From Clostridia bacterium (GTDB taxonomy: Bacteria > Bacillota > Clostridia > UBA1381 > UBA9506), in assembly GCA_017416855.1 (NCBI GenBank), contig JAFQAZ010000018.1:18953-82952 (forward strand): a stretch of 64,000 nucleotides of DNA, read 5' to 3'. The notes under the pieces are model-generated. The model saw nothing but the letters and a program-made list of their open reading frames with translations, did not search any database and was not told the origin of the DNA. This document shows, in pieces, positions 9,931 through 19,700 of this stretch. Both the position numbers and the translations under genes were made by a program. Positions within the stretch are counted from its first letter, which is position 1. The number at the start of each line of letters is the position of its first letter.

Positions 9931-11997
9931 ATGTTTTATAAGAGCATTAAAAAAAGTTTGGCATTTTTGATATGTTTGGCATTGGTTTTGGTACAAATGG
10001 GGGTTTTGGTTTCTGCAGCAGGCAGTATTAATGTAAGTGATATTGACACCAATGGACTTATCACGATATCGGGGAATATTTCTTCCGGTGTTGGAAAGCC
10101 TGTTTCCATTGTGGTGAGGAATTCATCGGTAGATTCAAATAGTGATAGATTAGGCGGAATCAGAATGAGTGATTCCTGCATTAGCGGAGAAAACGGCTCC
10201 TATAGTTTTCGGTTAAGACCTACTGATGGCGGTACATATACAGTAAAGGTTGACGGAAATAATGGCGTTGAAAAACTGGCAACAAGCTTTGTGGTAGCTA
10301 GTCCTATTGTTAAAGTTGCAGATAGTGTTGATTCGCCCGGAGAATCTTCGTGCATTCAGGCAAGCTTAAACAAAGGCGGCAACATAGATACGATTGAACT
10401 TACATTTTCGTATGATCCAAATGTTTTTACGGCAAGTGAAAGTTCTTCCATAGCTGGTTCAGAATATTTCGAAGTCAAATCTTCTCAAGTAAATGCATCA
10501 GGCAGTGTTACTTGCACATTAAAGAAAAAGAAAAGCCTGCCTTTAGAGAAAATGACAGTATGTTTAGTCGATTTCGATATAAAAGCCGGAATACCATATG
10601 GTAATTATACCGTGAGCGTAACGGCTGCAGCAAAAGATAAATATGGTTTTTCAACAAGTGTTACAACAGAAAATGGTACCTTTACAATACAAGAGGTATC
10701 ACCTAAAACAGAAGCACGCCAAGCAGCACTTGACGCTTTGAAGTTAGTGAAAGCTGTTGAGAATATAACGTATGATAATTATGCTTCAGAATTAGCTGCG
10801 ACAGAGAATGCCAGAACAAAACTTGATTATGCACTCAGCTTAAACATAAAGAAAGCTGATTTTGCGAATTATCCTTCTGTTTTGGAGCAGGCAGAAGCTA
10901 AACTGGCAGAACTGAAATTAGGTTTGGATGCCCTTGCCCTTTTAAATGGAGCTACTAGCGAAACTATTGACGGCATTTTGAAAAACAACAAAGAATATTT
11001 TGGTGTGACTGAAGAAATGCTTGCGGTTTATGGAATGTTGGAAAATTCAGCAGCAGTCAGAGATGAAATTGTTAACAAATCTTTCACAACACCGGTTATT
11101 GCAGGAGATACCTTTAAAGAAAAACTGGCATTAGAGGCTATGCGCCAGATCAACTGGCCCAGTATGCCAACAGTTCTTTCAGCGTTAAATTCTGTACTTG
11201 AATTAGATCTGGGAGGAGCATTTGCCCAATTAAGTGAGGAACAGAAATCAGAGGTTTACAGAAGTATAGCTAAAACTGATTATGCCACTTTGGATGCATT
11301 AAAAATTAGCTTTGGTCAGGCAGTGACTCAAGCTGGAATTATAACACCGACATGGAATTATAACAACAACAGCGGTGGTAGTGTTAGTGTTATGGGTTCA
11401 GGAGTTACTACAGCACCGATTCCCAACAATGAAATACCCTCTGACTATGCAAAAGGCTTTTTGGATACTGATGACATTGAATGGGCAAAAGAAGCTATTG
11501 ATTATTTAGCTGAAAAAGGCATTCTCAACGGAAAAAGCGAAAGCATGTTTGCACCTAACGATACAATTACCAGAGAAGAATTTGCAAAAATTATTGTTTG
11601 TGCATTGGGAATATATGATGAAAATGCGACTACTGATTTTGGTGATGTGGACGCTGGAGCATGGTATAGCTCTTATATTGCAAGTGCGGTATCCCATGGT
11701 ATTATCAATGGCGTTGGAGACTCTTTGTTTGGCGTAGGACAGGAAATTTCGAGACAGGATATGGCGGTTATGATCTGCAGAGCCTATAACATTACTTTAC
11801 AGGAAGAAAATCCGTCAAACGCTTCCTTTGATGATTGGAATGAAATATCAGATTATGCACAAAGCAGTATTGCTGCGATGATAGAAAGTGGTGTTATAAA
11901 CGGCGTTTCAGAAACAGAGTTAGCGCCGAAGGCGACAGCCACAAGAGCGCAGGCTGCCGTTATGATTTACAAAGTGATTCAGAACGGAGTAGCTTAA
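9931..11997 (+). CDS. SLH-anchored surface protein with a cohesin-like domain
   Basis: This 688-residue protein starts with a signal peptide ending at LVSAAG. An Ig-like domain (residues ~30-125) is followed by a domain at ~128-255 with the layout of cohesin or bacterial carbohydrate-binding sandwiches (IDTIELTFSYDPNVFTA, LVDFDIKAG, YGNYTVSVTAAA). A helical stretch (~262-470) and a Ser/Gly/Asn linker lead to three SLH repeats (~515-688) with the sites NDTITREEFAK, GQEISRQDMAV and KATATRAQAAV. SLH repeats bind pyruvylated wall polymers. The ribosome site is AGAAGGGAGG. No dockerin is visible in the neighbouring proteins, so a true cohesin role is unproven. Confidence 0.8.
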   Translation: MFYKSIKKSLAFLICLALVLVQMGVLVSAAGSINVSDIDTNGLITISGNISSGVGKPVSIVVRNSSVDSNSDRLGGIRMSDSCISGENGSYSFRLRPTDGGTYTVKVDGNNGVEKLATSFVVASPIVKVADSVDSPGESSCIQASLNKGGNIDTIELTFSYDPNVFTASESSSIAGSEYFEVKSSQVNASGSVTCTLKKKKSLPLEKMTVCLVDFDIKAGIPYGNYTVSVTAAAKDKYGFSTSVTTENGTFTIQEVSPKTEARQAALDALKLVKAVENITYDNYASELAATENARTKLDYALSLNIKKADFANYPSVLEQAEAKLAELKLGLDALALLNGATSETIDGILKNNKEYFGVTEEMLAVYGMLENSAAVRDEIVNKSFTTPVIAGDTFKEKLALEAMRQINWPSMPTVLSALNSVLELDLGGAFAQLSEEQKSEVYRSIAKTDYATLDALKISFGQAVTQAGIITPTWNYNNNSGGSVSVMGSGVTTAPIPNNEIPSDYAKGFLDTDDIEWAKEAIDYLAEKGILNGKSESMFAPNDTITREEFAKIIVCALGIYDENATTDFGDVDAGAWYSSYIASAVSHGIINGVGDSLFGVGQEISRQDMAVMICRAYNITLQEENPSNASFDDWNEISDYAQSSIAAMIESGVINGVSETELAPKATATRAQAAVMIYKVIQNGVA

Positions 11998-12028
11998 AGA
12001 AGCAAATGGTGTAAGGAGGATACGTGAT

Positions 12029-14815
12029 ATGCTTAAATGTATACAAAAAATGCTTATATTGGTCATAATATGTGTACTCATTCCTGCAAATACTGTTTTT
12101 GCAGAAAATAATGTCCTTGAAGGGAAAACCTTCGAAGAAGCAGTTAGGGTTCTGGATGCTTTGGGTGTTATTAGTGACAATGAACTCAATGTAGATGCTA
12201 ATGTAACACGTGCTGAATTTACAGTTATGTTATGCGAAATTTTGGGATACGATGATGCCTTATACGGCACATATACAGATTTATTTTTGGATGTAGCAAA
12301 TGATCATTATGCTATCAATTCTATTGGGCTTTTGTCTGAATTGGGTATTGTTAATGGTTTCGAAAACGGAAGATTCTATCCTGATGAGCCAATTGTTTTT
12401 GAACATGCGGTCAAAATGACAGTTTGTGCTTTGGGTTATGATGTTATGGCCGTGCGCAAGGGTGGCACGCTAAGTAGTTTTATGTCTGTAGCGCAACAAA
12501 TTGATTTGTTAGAGAACATTTCCTTAAAGGGAGACTCAGTTGTTCCCGGTGGAATAGCTGCACAACTGATTTATAACAGTTTGTTTGTTGATCTTATTGG
12601 ACAGACAAATTACGGTGATAATTTTTCCTATGAAGTGCAAAGAAATGTAAATCTGCTTTCTGAAAAATTTAATGCGTTTAAACTTAAGGGAAGAATTACC
12701 GCAGCAGAGTACACCTCTCTTTATAATACAGAAGGAGCAGGTGAAGGAAAAATTATAATTGATGGACAAAAATACAACTCTGCTCTTGTTTCACCGGAAA
12801 AATGGTTGGGATATGAAGTTGAGTTTTATGTACAATATTCCGACGGTTTTGGAGGAGAAGGAACCGTCATATATGTAGAGCCGAAATTTGAGGAAAGAAA
12901 TGTTATCACCGTAGAAGCAGAGAATGTTTCTTCAAGGACTACCGATGATACATTTGTTTATTATGAAATGCCGGACTACAAAGAAAAAACAGTGAACATT
13001 AAGAACGCCTATGTTGTATATAATGGTCAGGCAGCAACAGAATATTCAGATGTTGATTTTAAACCGGATTGTGGTTCTGTTACGCTTATCGATACTGACA
13101 GCAATGGAATTTATGATGTTGTCATGATTATTTCATATGATGTTTGTATCGTCAATACTGTTTCAAGCAGCAAGATAACTTTTAAATATGGCAAACCAGG
13201 TATCAATCTTGACCCCAAGGACAAAAAAATAGAATATAAATTCATTAAAAATGGTGAAGAAATCGATTATCATGAAGTAGCAGAATGGAATGTTTGCTCC
13301 GTTAAAAAAACAAAGGATGAAAAAAGATACGAATTCTACATATCTGATGCGCAAGTTACCGGCATGGTAAAACAATTAACAGATGAAGCTGTTACCATTG
13401 GTGAGAAAGAGTACCCCTTCGGCGTAAGCTATACAAAAGCTGTCGATAATCCGGGTGTAACAGTTGTCACACCTCAGGTAGGAGAAGATTTTACACTTTA
13501 TCTTGATGTTTTCGGCTACATTGCAGGAACACGTAAGGAAGCATCTCCTATGTTAGGGGAAGGGTATGGCTTTCTGCTTGATTGTAAGCAGGAAACAAGT
13601 GCCCTGAATAATGAAATGTGGTTTAGAATCCTGACAAGTGATATTGGCTGTAATGTGCAAGTTTTCAAGGCTGCCAAGAAAATGAAATTAAATGGCACAG
13701 TTTTAGAAAATATTCCGTCTTCACCTGAGTTGTTTAATGCGACGGAAAGAAAAATTAATAAGCAATTGGTTATTTATGAATTAAATGACTTAGGAGAAAT
13801 CAAGGAACTGCACACGGCTAAGGACAAATTCCATGAAACGATTGATGGCGCTCCAAATCCTGATTACGAAGCGAATTACATAGGTTACTCAGATGGTGAA
13901 TTTACACTTGACTATGCTTTTGATAGAGCACCATATCGTGTGGGAAGCAACCGTTCCTTCCACTATAATAAATTCAGAGTCTATACAAATAGCTTGGTTT
14001 TTATTGTTCCCAATGTAGAGAACCCAAAAGATGAAGAGTGTAGAGTAACCAAAGCAAATTCTTACCTGAAAAGTGATACTTATTACAGTAATGTATCCTT
14101 ATATGATACCACAACAGACTATGATGTTTCAGTTATGGTTGAGCTTGTTGGTTCTAACGCGGTCTTTGGCTTTGATACCATAGATGATGGTGAACCACTT
14201 GCAATCGTCGATAACATAACCTGGTCATTAAACAGCGACGGAGAACAGGTGCCATGCTTTAACGGATATTATGACGGAAGCTATGTAAGCTATCCGGCAT
14301 TTAGTGAAGAAGTAAAAGATAGTGGTGTATGGGATGATGAAAGGTATGGTATGAGCTATAACGGCAAAAAGTTACAGGATTTGCCTAAGGGCTCACTCCT
14401 CCAGATAGCAGTCAATGCTAAAAACGAAATTGTTCAAATGCGTATAATCTTTATACCCACCAGCACAAAGCATGTATTTTTTGAAAAGAGCACCGGTGAT
14501 TTAAGTAAGACTGACGCCGGTGGCAGACTCTATACTGCTTATGGTACGATTGTGAAACGGTTAAGCGATGGTGTGGTTTATAATGCACGTCCTCACTGGG
14601 ATGATACAACGAGAAAACCCAGTAATAACAGAGAGTTAGACGGTACAGACAGAGGATGGGATAGAAACGTCATTGCCAATACTGCTGATGTATATCTGTT
14701 TGACAAAGAGAAAGATAAGCTTAAGAAAGTTGAGTTTAACGAAATCAACGACGGCGATACAGTATTTCTACGTAAGAGTACTTCGGGCATTAACAATATC
14801 ATTATTTACAGATAG
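12029..14815 (+). CDS. SLH-domain surface protein with a large uncharacterised region
   Basis: The 928-residue product has a signal peptide ending at VFAEN and SLH-type repeats near the N-terminus: residues ~35-82 with ANVTRAEFTVM, ~86-145 with GFENGRFYPDEPI, and a weaker third up to ~195. The remaining 730 residues are beta-rich, with no motif I recognise; a typical stretch is TDEAVTIGEKEYPFG. The pattern (short N-terminal anchor, long beta-rich body) is that of S-layer-associated proteins. It follows the C-terminally anchored SLH protein by 31 bp with an AAGGAGG ribosome site. The function of the body is unknown. Confidence 0.75.
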   Translation: MLKCIQKMLILVIICVLIPANTVFAENNVLEGKTFEEAVRVLDALGVISDNELNVDANVTRAEFTVMLCEILGYDDALYGTYTDLFLDVANDHYAINSIGLLSELGIVNGFENGRFYPDEPIVFEHAVKMTVCALGYDVMAVRKGGTLSSFMSVAQQIDLLENISLKGDSVVPGGIAAQLIYNSLFVDLIGQTNYGDNFSYEVQRNVNLLSEKFNAFKLKGRITAAEYTSLYNTEGAGEGKIIIDGQKYNSALVSPEKWLGYEVEFYVQYSDGFGGEGTVIYVEPKFEERNVITVEAENVSSRTTDDTFVYYEMPDYKEKTVNIKNAYVVYNGQAATEYSDVDFKPDCGSVTLIDTDSNGIYDVVMIISYDVCIVNTVSSSKITFKYGKPGINLDPKDKKIEYKFIKNGEEIDYHEVAEWNVCSVKKTKDEKRYEFYISDAQVTGMVKQLTDEAVTIGEKEYPFGVSYTKAVDNPGVTVVTPQVGEDFTLYLDVFGYIAGTRKEASPMLGEGYGFLLDCKQETSALNNEMWFRILTSDIGCNVQVFKAAKKMKLNGTVLENIPSSPELFNATERKINKQLVIYELNDLGEIKELHTAKDKFHETIDGAPNPDYEANYIGYSDGEFTLDYAFDRAPYRVGSNRSFHYNKFRVYTNSLVFIVPNVENPKDEECRVTKANSYLKSDTYYSNVSLYDTTTDYDVSVMVELVGSNAVFGFDTIDDGEPLAIVDNITWSLNSDGEQVPCFNGYYDGSYVSYPAFSEEVKDSGVWDDERYGMSYNGKKLQDLPKGSLLQIAVNAKNEIVQMRIIFIPTSTKHVFFEKSTGDLSKTDAGGRLYTAYGTIVKRLSDGVVYNARPHWDDTTRKPSNNRELDGTDRGWDRNVIANTADVYLFDKEKDKLKKVEFNEINDGDTVFLRKSTSGINNIIIYR

Positions 14816-14837
14816 CGTTCAATTAAAGGAGCAGAAT

Positions 14838-16736
14838 ATGCGTAAAATAAAAAGAGCGATACATATTGATTTTCATACTATGCCGGGTATAGATGATTTT
14901 GGGGAAAATTTCAATGCTGCCACCTTTGCAGAGACATTATCCTCTGCAAAGGTGGGATATATAAACTTTTTCGGCAGATGTAATAAAGGGTTTTCTTACT
15001 ATCCGACGAAGGTAGGCGTAACGTATCCGGGTTTGAAAACTAATATGCTGAAAGATGTTATTGATGAATGTCATAAACGTAATATTGGTGTTACAGCATA
15101 TTTAAACGGATGTATTTCCCATGAAATTATTTTGCGCAATCCTAAATATGCAAAGCAATCAAGAGATGGCTCAACAGTTATTTATAACCCTGAAACAGAG
15201 CATCATGCCTATCAGGTTGGTTGCTTTAACACAGGGTATAGTGAACATATTATTTCTGAAATAAGGGAAATGCTTGCATACAATCCTGACGGTATTTTTT
15301 GTGATTGTATGAGAATTGACCCTTGCTTTTGTCCTTTGTGTGTGGAAAAAATGGAACTGCTCGGTGTTGATATGAATGATGATGAAGCGGTTTTAGAATT
15401 TCAGTATAACACACTTTTGGATATGATTGATGCCATCAGAGATATTGTACCGGAGGATGTACGGCTCTATTTTAATAGTAGCATTCCTTATGATAAAATT
15501 GCTGACCGTCAGTCTCATGTTGAAGTAGAATGTCTCCCAACAGGCGGTTGGGGATATGAATTTTATCGGTCTCAGGCAAATTATTTTAAAGCTATCACCA
15601 ACGAACGGGTGTATATGTCGGGCTGTTTTATTGATGGCTGGGGTGACTTTGGCGGTAAAAAAAGCAAAGCTTCCATGGAGAATGATGCATATGATGCTCT
15701 TATCTATGGCTACACGCCGTCAATTGGCGATCACTTGCACCCAAAAGGTGAGCTGAATCAAAAAATGTATCGGGACATTGGGGAGATTTATTCTTATGTG
15801 GAGCAATTAGAGCCCTGGACGGAACAAACCTCGCCCTATGCGGAGGTCGCAGTTTTAAGAAATCAAATTACCCATAAAAATGTGATGAAATTCTTGACGG
15901 AAAGCGATAAAGGCGTATCAAGAATGCTTGCAGAGCTTAAAATTTGCTTTGATACCATCAATGAGAGTATGGATTTTTCTAAATATAAGCTTTTGATACT
16001 GCCTGATCACATTGAAATTACGGATACGCTGTTTGAAAAACTCAAGTCCTATAAAGGAAGCATTTTATCAAGCGGAAGCAGTATCAGGCAGGGTGGTATA
16101 TGGGATTTTGTCCAGTCTTTTCAAAAAGATACAAACACACACGGTTTTTATCATCAGGGCGAAGAAGTTTTTGGCATGTATAACTGTGGCATTAAAATGA
16201 CCAGTCATGACTCAATAGCCGATTACATAGAACCATATTTTAATGAAACCTTCGACGGAAAACATTATTATTTTTACATTCCACCAAAGGAAAGTGCAGG
16301 TTTCTCAGCAGTTGCTATGAAAGGCAGATGCGCCCATATATGCTTTAATATCTTTGAGGCCTATAATCAGCATGGTGCTATTTTCCATAAGGAACTGATA
16401 GACGCGATGATCGCCAAATTGCTTCCTGAAAGAAAAATTACAACGGACCTGCCGTCGACTGCAAGAGTTACCCTGGCAGAAGGGGATAATTTCGATATCC
16501 TGCACATTAAAACAACATTTCCTGAAATAAGAGAAGCAAGGGGTGTTGTTGAGGAACATGTACGGGTTCCGGCGGGGGATAAGGTAATACTTTCCGGACA
16601 ATATACGGCAGTTAAAACCCTGCCTGATTTGAAGGAATTACGTTTTATATGTAACGATGGTAAAACAGAAATAACCCTTCCTGAAATTAATGGTTATATA
16701 CCAATTCTGCTTGAAAAACAGAGCTGTTCGTTATAA
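14838..16736 (+). CDS. GHL6-type putative glycoside hydrolase with a trimerisation-like domain
   Basis: The start is ATG 14838 after AAAGGAG; an open frame reaches back to 14673 but overlaps the previous gene. The ~632-residue protein lacks a signal peptide, although it sits among genes for exported proteins. Residues 1-330 resemble hypothetical glycosyl hydrolase family 6 (a TIM barrel): YYPTKVGVTYPGL, DVIDECHKRNIGVTAYLNG, PDGIFCDCMRIDPCFC. Residues ~350-560 resemble the beta-galactosidase trimerisation domain. Related proteins include alpha-L-fucosidases (GH151) and other poorly characterised enzymes. A Cys-rich patch (CDC...CFCPLC) follows the barrel strand that often carries a catalytic acid. 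Activity is inferred only. Confidence 0.7.
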   Translation: MRKIKRAIHIDFHTMPGIDDFGENFNAATFAETLSSAKVGYINFFGRCNKGFSYYPTKVGVTYPGLKTNMLKDVIDECHKRNIGVTAYLNGCISHEIILRNPKYAKQSRDGSTVIYNPETEHHAYQVGCFNTGYSEHIISEIREMLAYNPDGIFCDCMRIDPCFCPLCVEKMELLGVDMNDDEAVLEFQYNTLLDMIDAIRDIVPEDVRLYFNSSIPYDKIADRQSHVEVECLPTGGWGYEFYRSQANYFKAITNERVYMSGCFIDGWGDFGGKKSKASMENDAYDALIYGYTPSIGDHLHPKGELNQKMYRDIGEIYSYVEQLEPWTEQTSPYAEVAVLRNQITHKNVMKFLTESDKGVSRMLAELKICFDTINESMDFSKYKLLILPDHIEITDTLFEKLKSYKGSILSSGSSIRQGGIWDFVQSFQKDTNTHGFYHQGEEVFGMYNCGIKMTSHDSIADYIEPYFNETFDGKHYYFYIPPKESAGFSAVAMKGRCAHICFNIFEAYNQHGAIFHKELIDAMIAKLLPERKITTDLPSTARVTLAEGDNFDILHIKTTFPEIREARGVVEEHVRVPAGDKVILSGQYTAVKTLPDLKELRFICNDGKTEITLPEINGYIPILLEKQSCSL

Positions 16737-16751
16737 AAGGAGTGATGATAC

Positions 16752-19700
16752 ATGAATAATATGAGGCGACTTATTTCGCTGTTTGTTTCACTTGCTTTGT
16801 CATTAAGCTTGCTGACAGCTGTGCCCGCATATGCTCAGGGAAACACAGAGAGCACTACTGTTAGCCATAGCGCAGGGAACTGGCTGGCACAGGACGCAAC
16901 AATCAGCTCAGAAACAGTAACATTTTTAGAAGAGAACACCCAGGCGACTAAGGTGACGCTTGAAAAGATGGGCGGATATGCGGCAAAGGAAATTACATTA
17001 CAAAATGGTAAAGAATATGAGCTCTCTGCCTGGGTGAAAATAGACGGAGGAACATATTCGGCTGAGTTTGTCATTGATAAAAACCAACGTAATGAAACTT
17101 TGAATATGGATATGGTGTCAGTCGGCACCATTGCCGGCAAAGAGTGGACAAAGATTAGCGGAAGTTATATCTATCAGGGAAATGAAGATAATGTTCCGGC
17201 TAAAGTTTACTTACGGTTTGACGGCGGCTTGAAAATGTTAACCTATTATATGACTGATTTTAACATTCAATCAGGAGAAGTTTCTGCCACATCTACCTGG
17301 TTTACAGATGTCAGCAGGACTCATTGGGCAAAGGATTATATTGAAATTCTCTCAAATAAAGAAGTGATTCGTGGTGTTGGCGAAAACTTATTTATGCCGG
17401 AATCTCAGGTTACAAGAGCAGAATTTTTAAAAATGCTTGTTTCCGCTTTTGGTATCTCAGCTAAAGGATATGACAATGTGTATACCGATGTGGAAGAATC
17501 GGATTGGTATGCAAAGGTTGTATACGCAGCGCATCAGGCAGGCATCATAGATGAAAATATAACACCGGATGGTGAATTCCTGCCCAACACACCCATAACA
17601 AGAGAAGAAGCAGTAGCTATGGTTATGAATGTTTATGATACATTCAATAAAACCGAAAGAAATCAGAAAGTTAGCTTTTCAGATGAAGCCGACATCAGTT
17701 CATGGGCAAGGGATTATGTACACGATGCGGCAGCTTTAGGCTTAGTGCTTGGCACGGAGAAGGGTTTTGAACCGCAAAAAACTATGACGAGAGCCGAAGC
17801 GACAACGGTTGTTTTAAGGCTTTTGGAAAGCAAGCAGCAAACAATTTTTTATGTTGATGGAGAAAACGGAAAGGATACCAATGACGGAACCTATTTTGCA
17901 CCGTTTAAAACCATAGAAAAAGCGAAAACTGCCGTCCGGCAAGTGAACAAAAATATGTCAGATGATATATATGTTCTGTTGCGTGAAGGACGCTATATGT
18001 TAAATAGTACTTTAACATTAGGCGAGGACGACTCGGGCTTTAATGGCAATGATGTTATCTACCAGGGTGCCGCAGGGGAAAAGATTATTATCAGCGGCGG
18101 AAAGACCATAACTGGTTGGGAATTGCATGATGCCGAGAAAAACATCTACAAGGCAAACTCAAACGGCATTGAAACAAGACAGCTGTTTATTAACGGCAAA
18201 AGAGGTACCCGTGCAAGAAGCGAGGAGGGCACCTTTACCAATCCCACCATGGATAAAGAGGTAGGGTATATAACACCGGATACATATATTGCTAAATGGA
18301 AGAATATAACCGATGTGGAGATGGTGTTCACACCTAAGCACAGCTGGTCTGACAGAAGACTGGGTATCGACTCTGTCAGCATTGACGGTGAAAATGCCGT
18401 GATAAAGATTAAGGACCTTGCCTGGTATATGGCAGTTAACCAAAGCTCAAGCGGCCATGCCCCTGTTACCTTAAGGCAGTATGAAAATGCTTACGAGTTA
18501 TTAGATACTGAGGGCGAGTGGTATTTAGATAAAGGTAAGAAAACCTTTTACTATAAGCCCCTTGCAGGGGAGGATATGGCAACCGCCGATGTTGTTGCTC
18601 CTGTTTTGGAAGAGGTTATGTCTGTTTATGGGCGAAGCTATGATACCCCTGCTCACAATATCTGCTTTAAAAATATCAGCTTTGAGCACGGCGGATGGTT
18701 AAATCCCAGTAAAATAGGCGGTCACTTTAACAACCAAAGCAACATGAACGTTTTGGAAAAGTTCACATCTTTTCCCGGTAACATTATGGTGCAGCGTGCC
18801 AATAATATTGATTTTATAGAGTGTGATATTTCCAAAATGGCAACAACGGCACTGCAGTTTATGGATGGTGCACGAAATTGCGTAGTAGAAGGCTGTCATC
18901 TTTATGATTTATCTGCCAGTGCATTGCATTTTGGCGATCAGGAATATACAAATAGTAAAATTTCAAATCCGCCGGAAGAGGAAATTGTAAAAGGCTTTAC
19001 TGTTAATAATAACTACATTCATGATATAGGCCTTGACTACTATGCGTCCTGCGGCATTGTCCTTGGTTTTACCCAGGATTCTGAGTTTTGCCACAATGAG
19101 CTTTATAACCTGCCCTACAGCGGATTTCATATAGGCTTTGGCTTTGGCGAAAGAGGGGCCACAGCACTTAGCAACATTACCGTTGCCAATAATTACATCC
19201 ATGACGTTATGATGAAACTGGTTGATGGCGGCTATATCTACACCAACGGCAGTACCAATGGGGTTGAGCCCATAGAGCTTGATTTTCGTGAAAACTACTG
19301 TATTAATAAAAACGGCGGTAGAATCACCATTGCTCTTTATAATGACACAGGCACGGATAACTGCACATGGTCCAAAAATGTTGTGAACATTATTGGCGCA
19401 GGGGCAGAGTCTATGTTTGCCTATGGTAATAGTTCAGATAGAACACCCGGATGTTACTACATCAGAAATTACACAACCCATGATTATATGTACGGACCGG
19501 TTGCCTATAAGGAAAAGGCGAATATAGACATGCAGCATTATCCCGATGCCAACTGGCCCCAAGAGGCTATGGAGGTTATTGCCAATGCCGGTTTAGAGGA
19601 AAGATATCAATATTTAGCACCTCGAAATACAGACTTAGATATTGTTACAACGGAAACAACGCTTTTAATGGATAGCGGTGAAGAAGCAACCGTTAACCTG

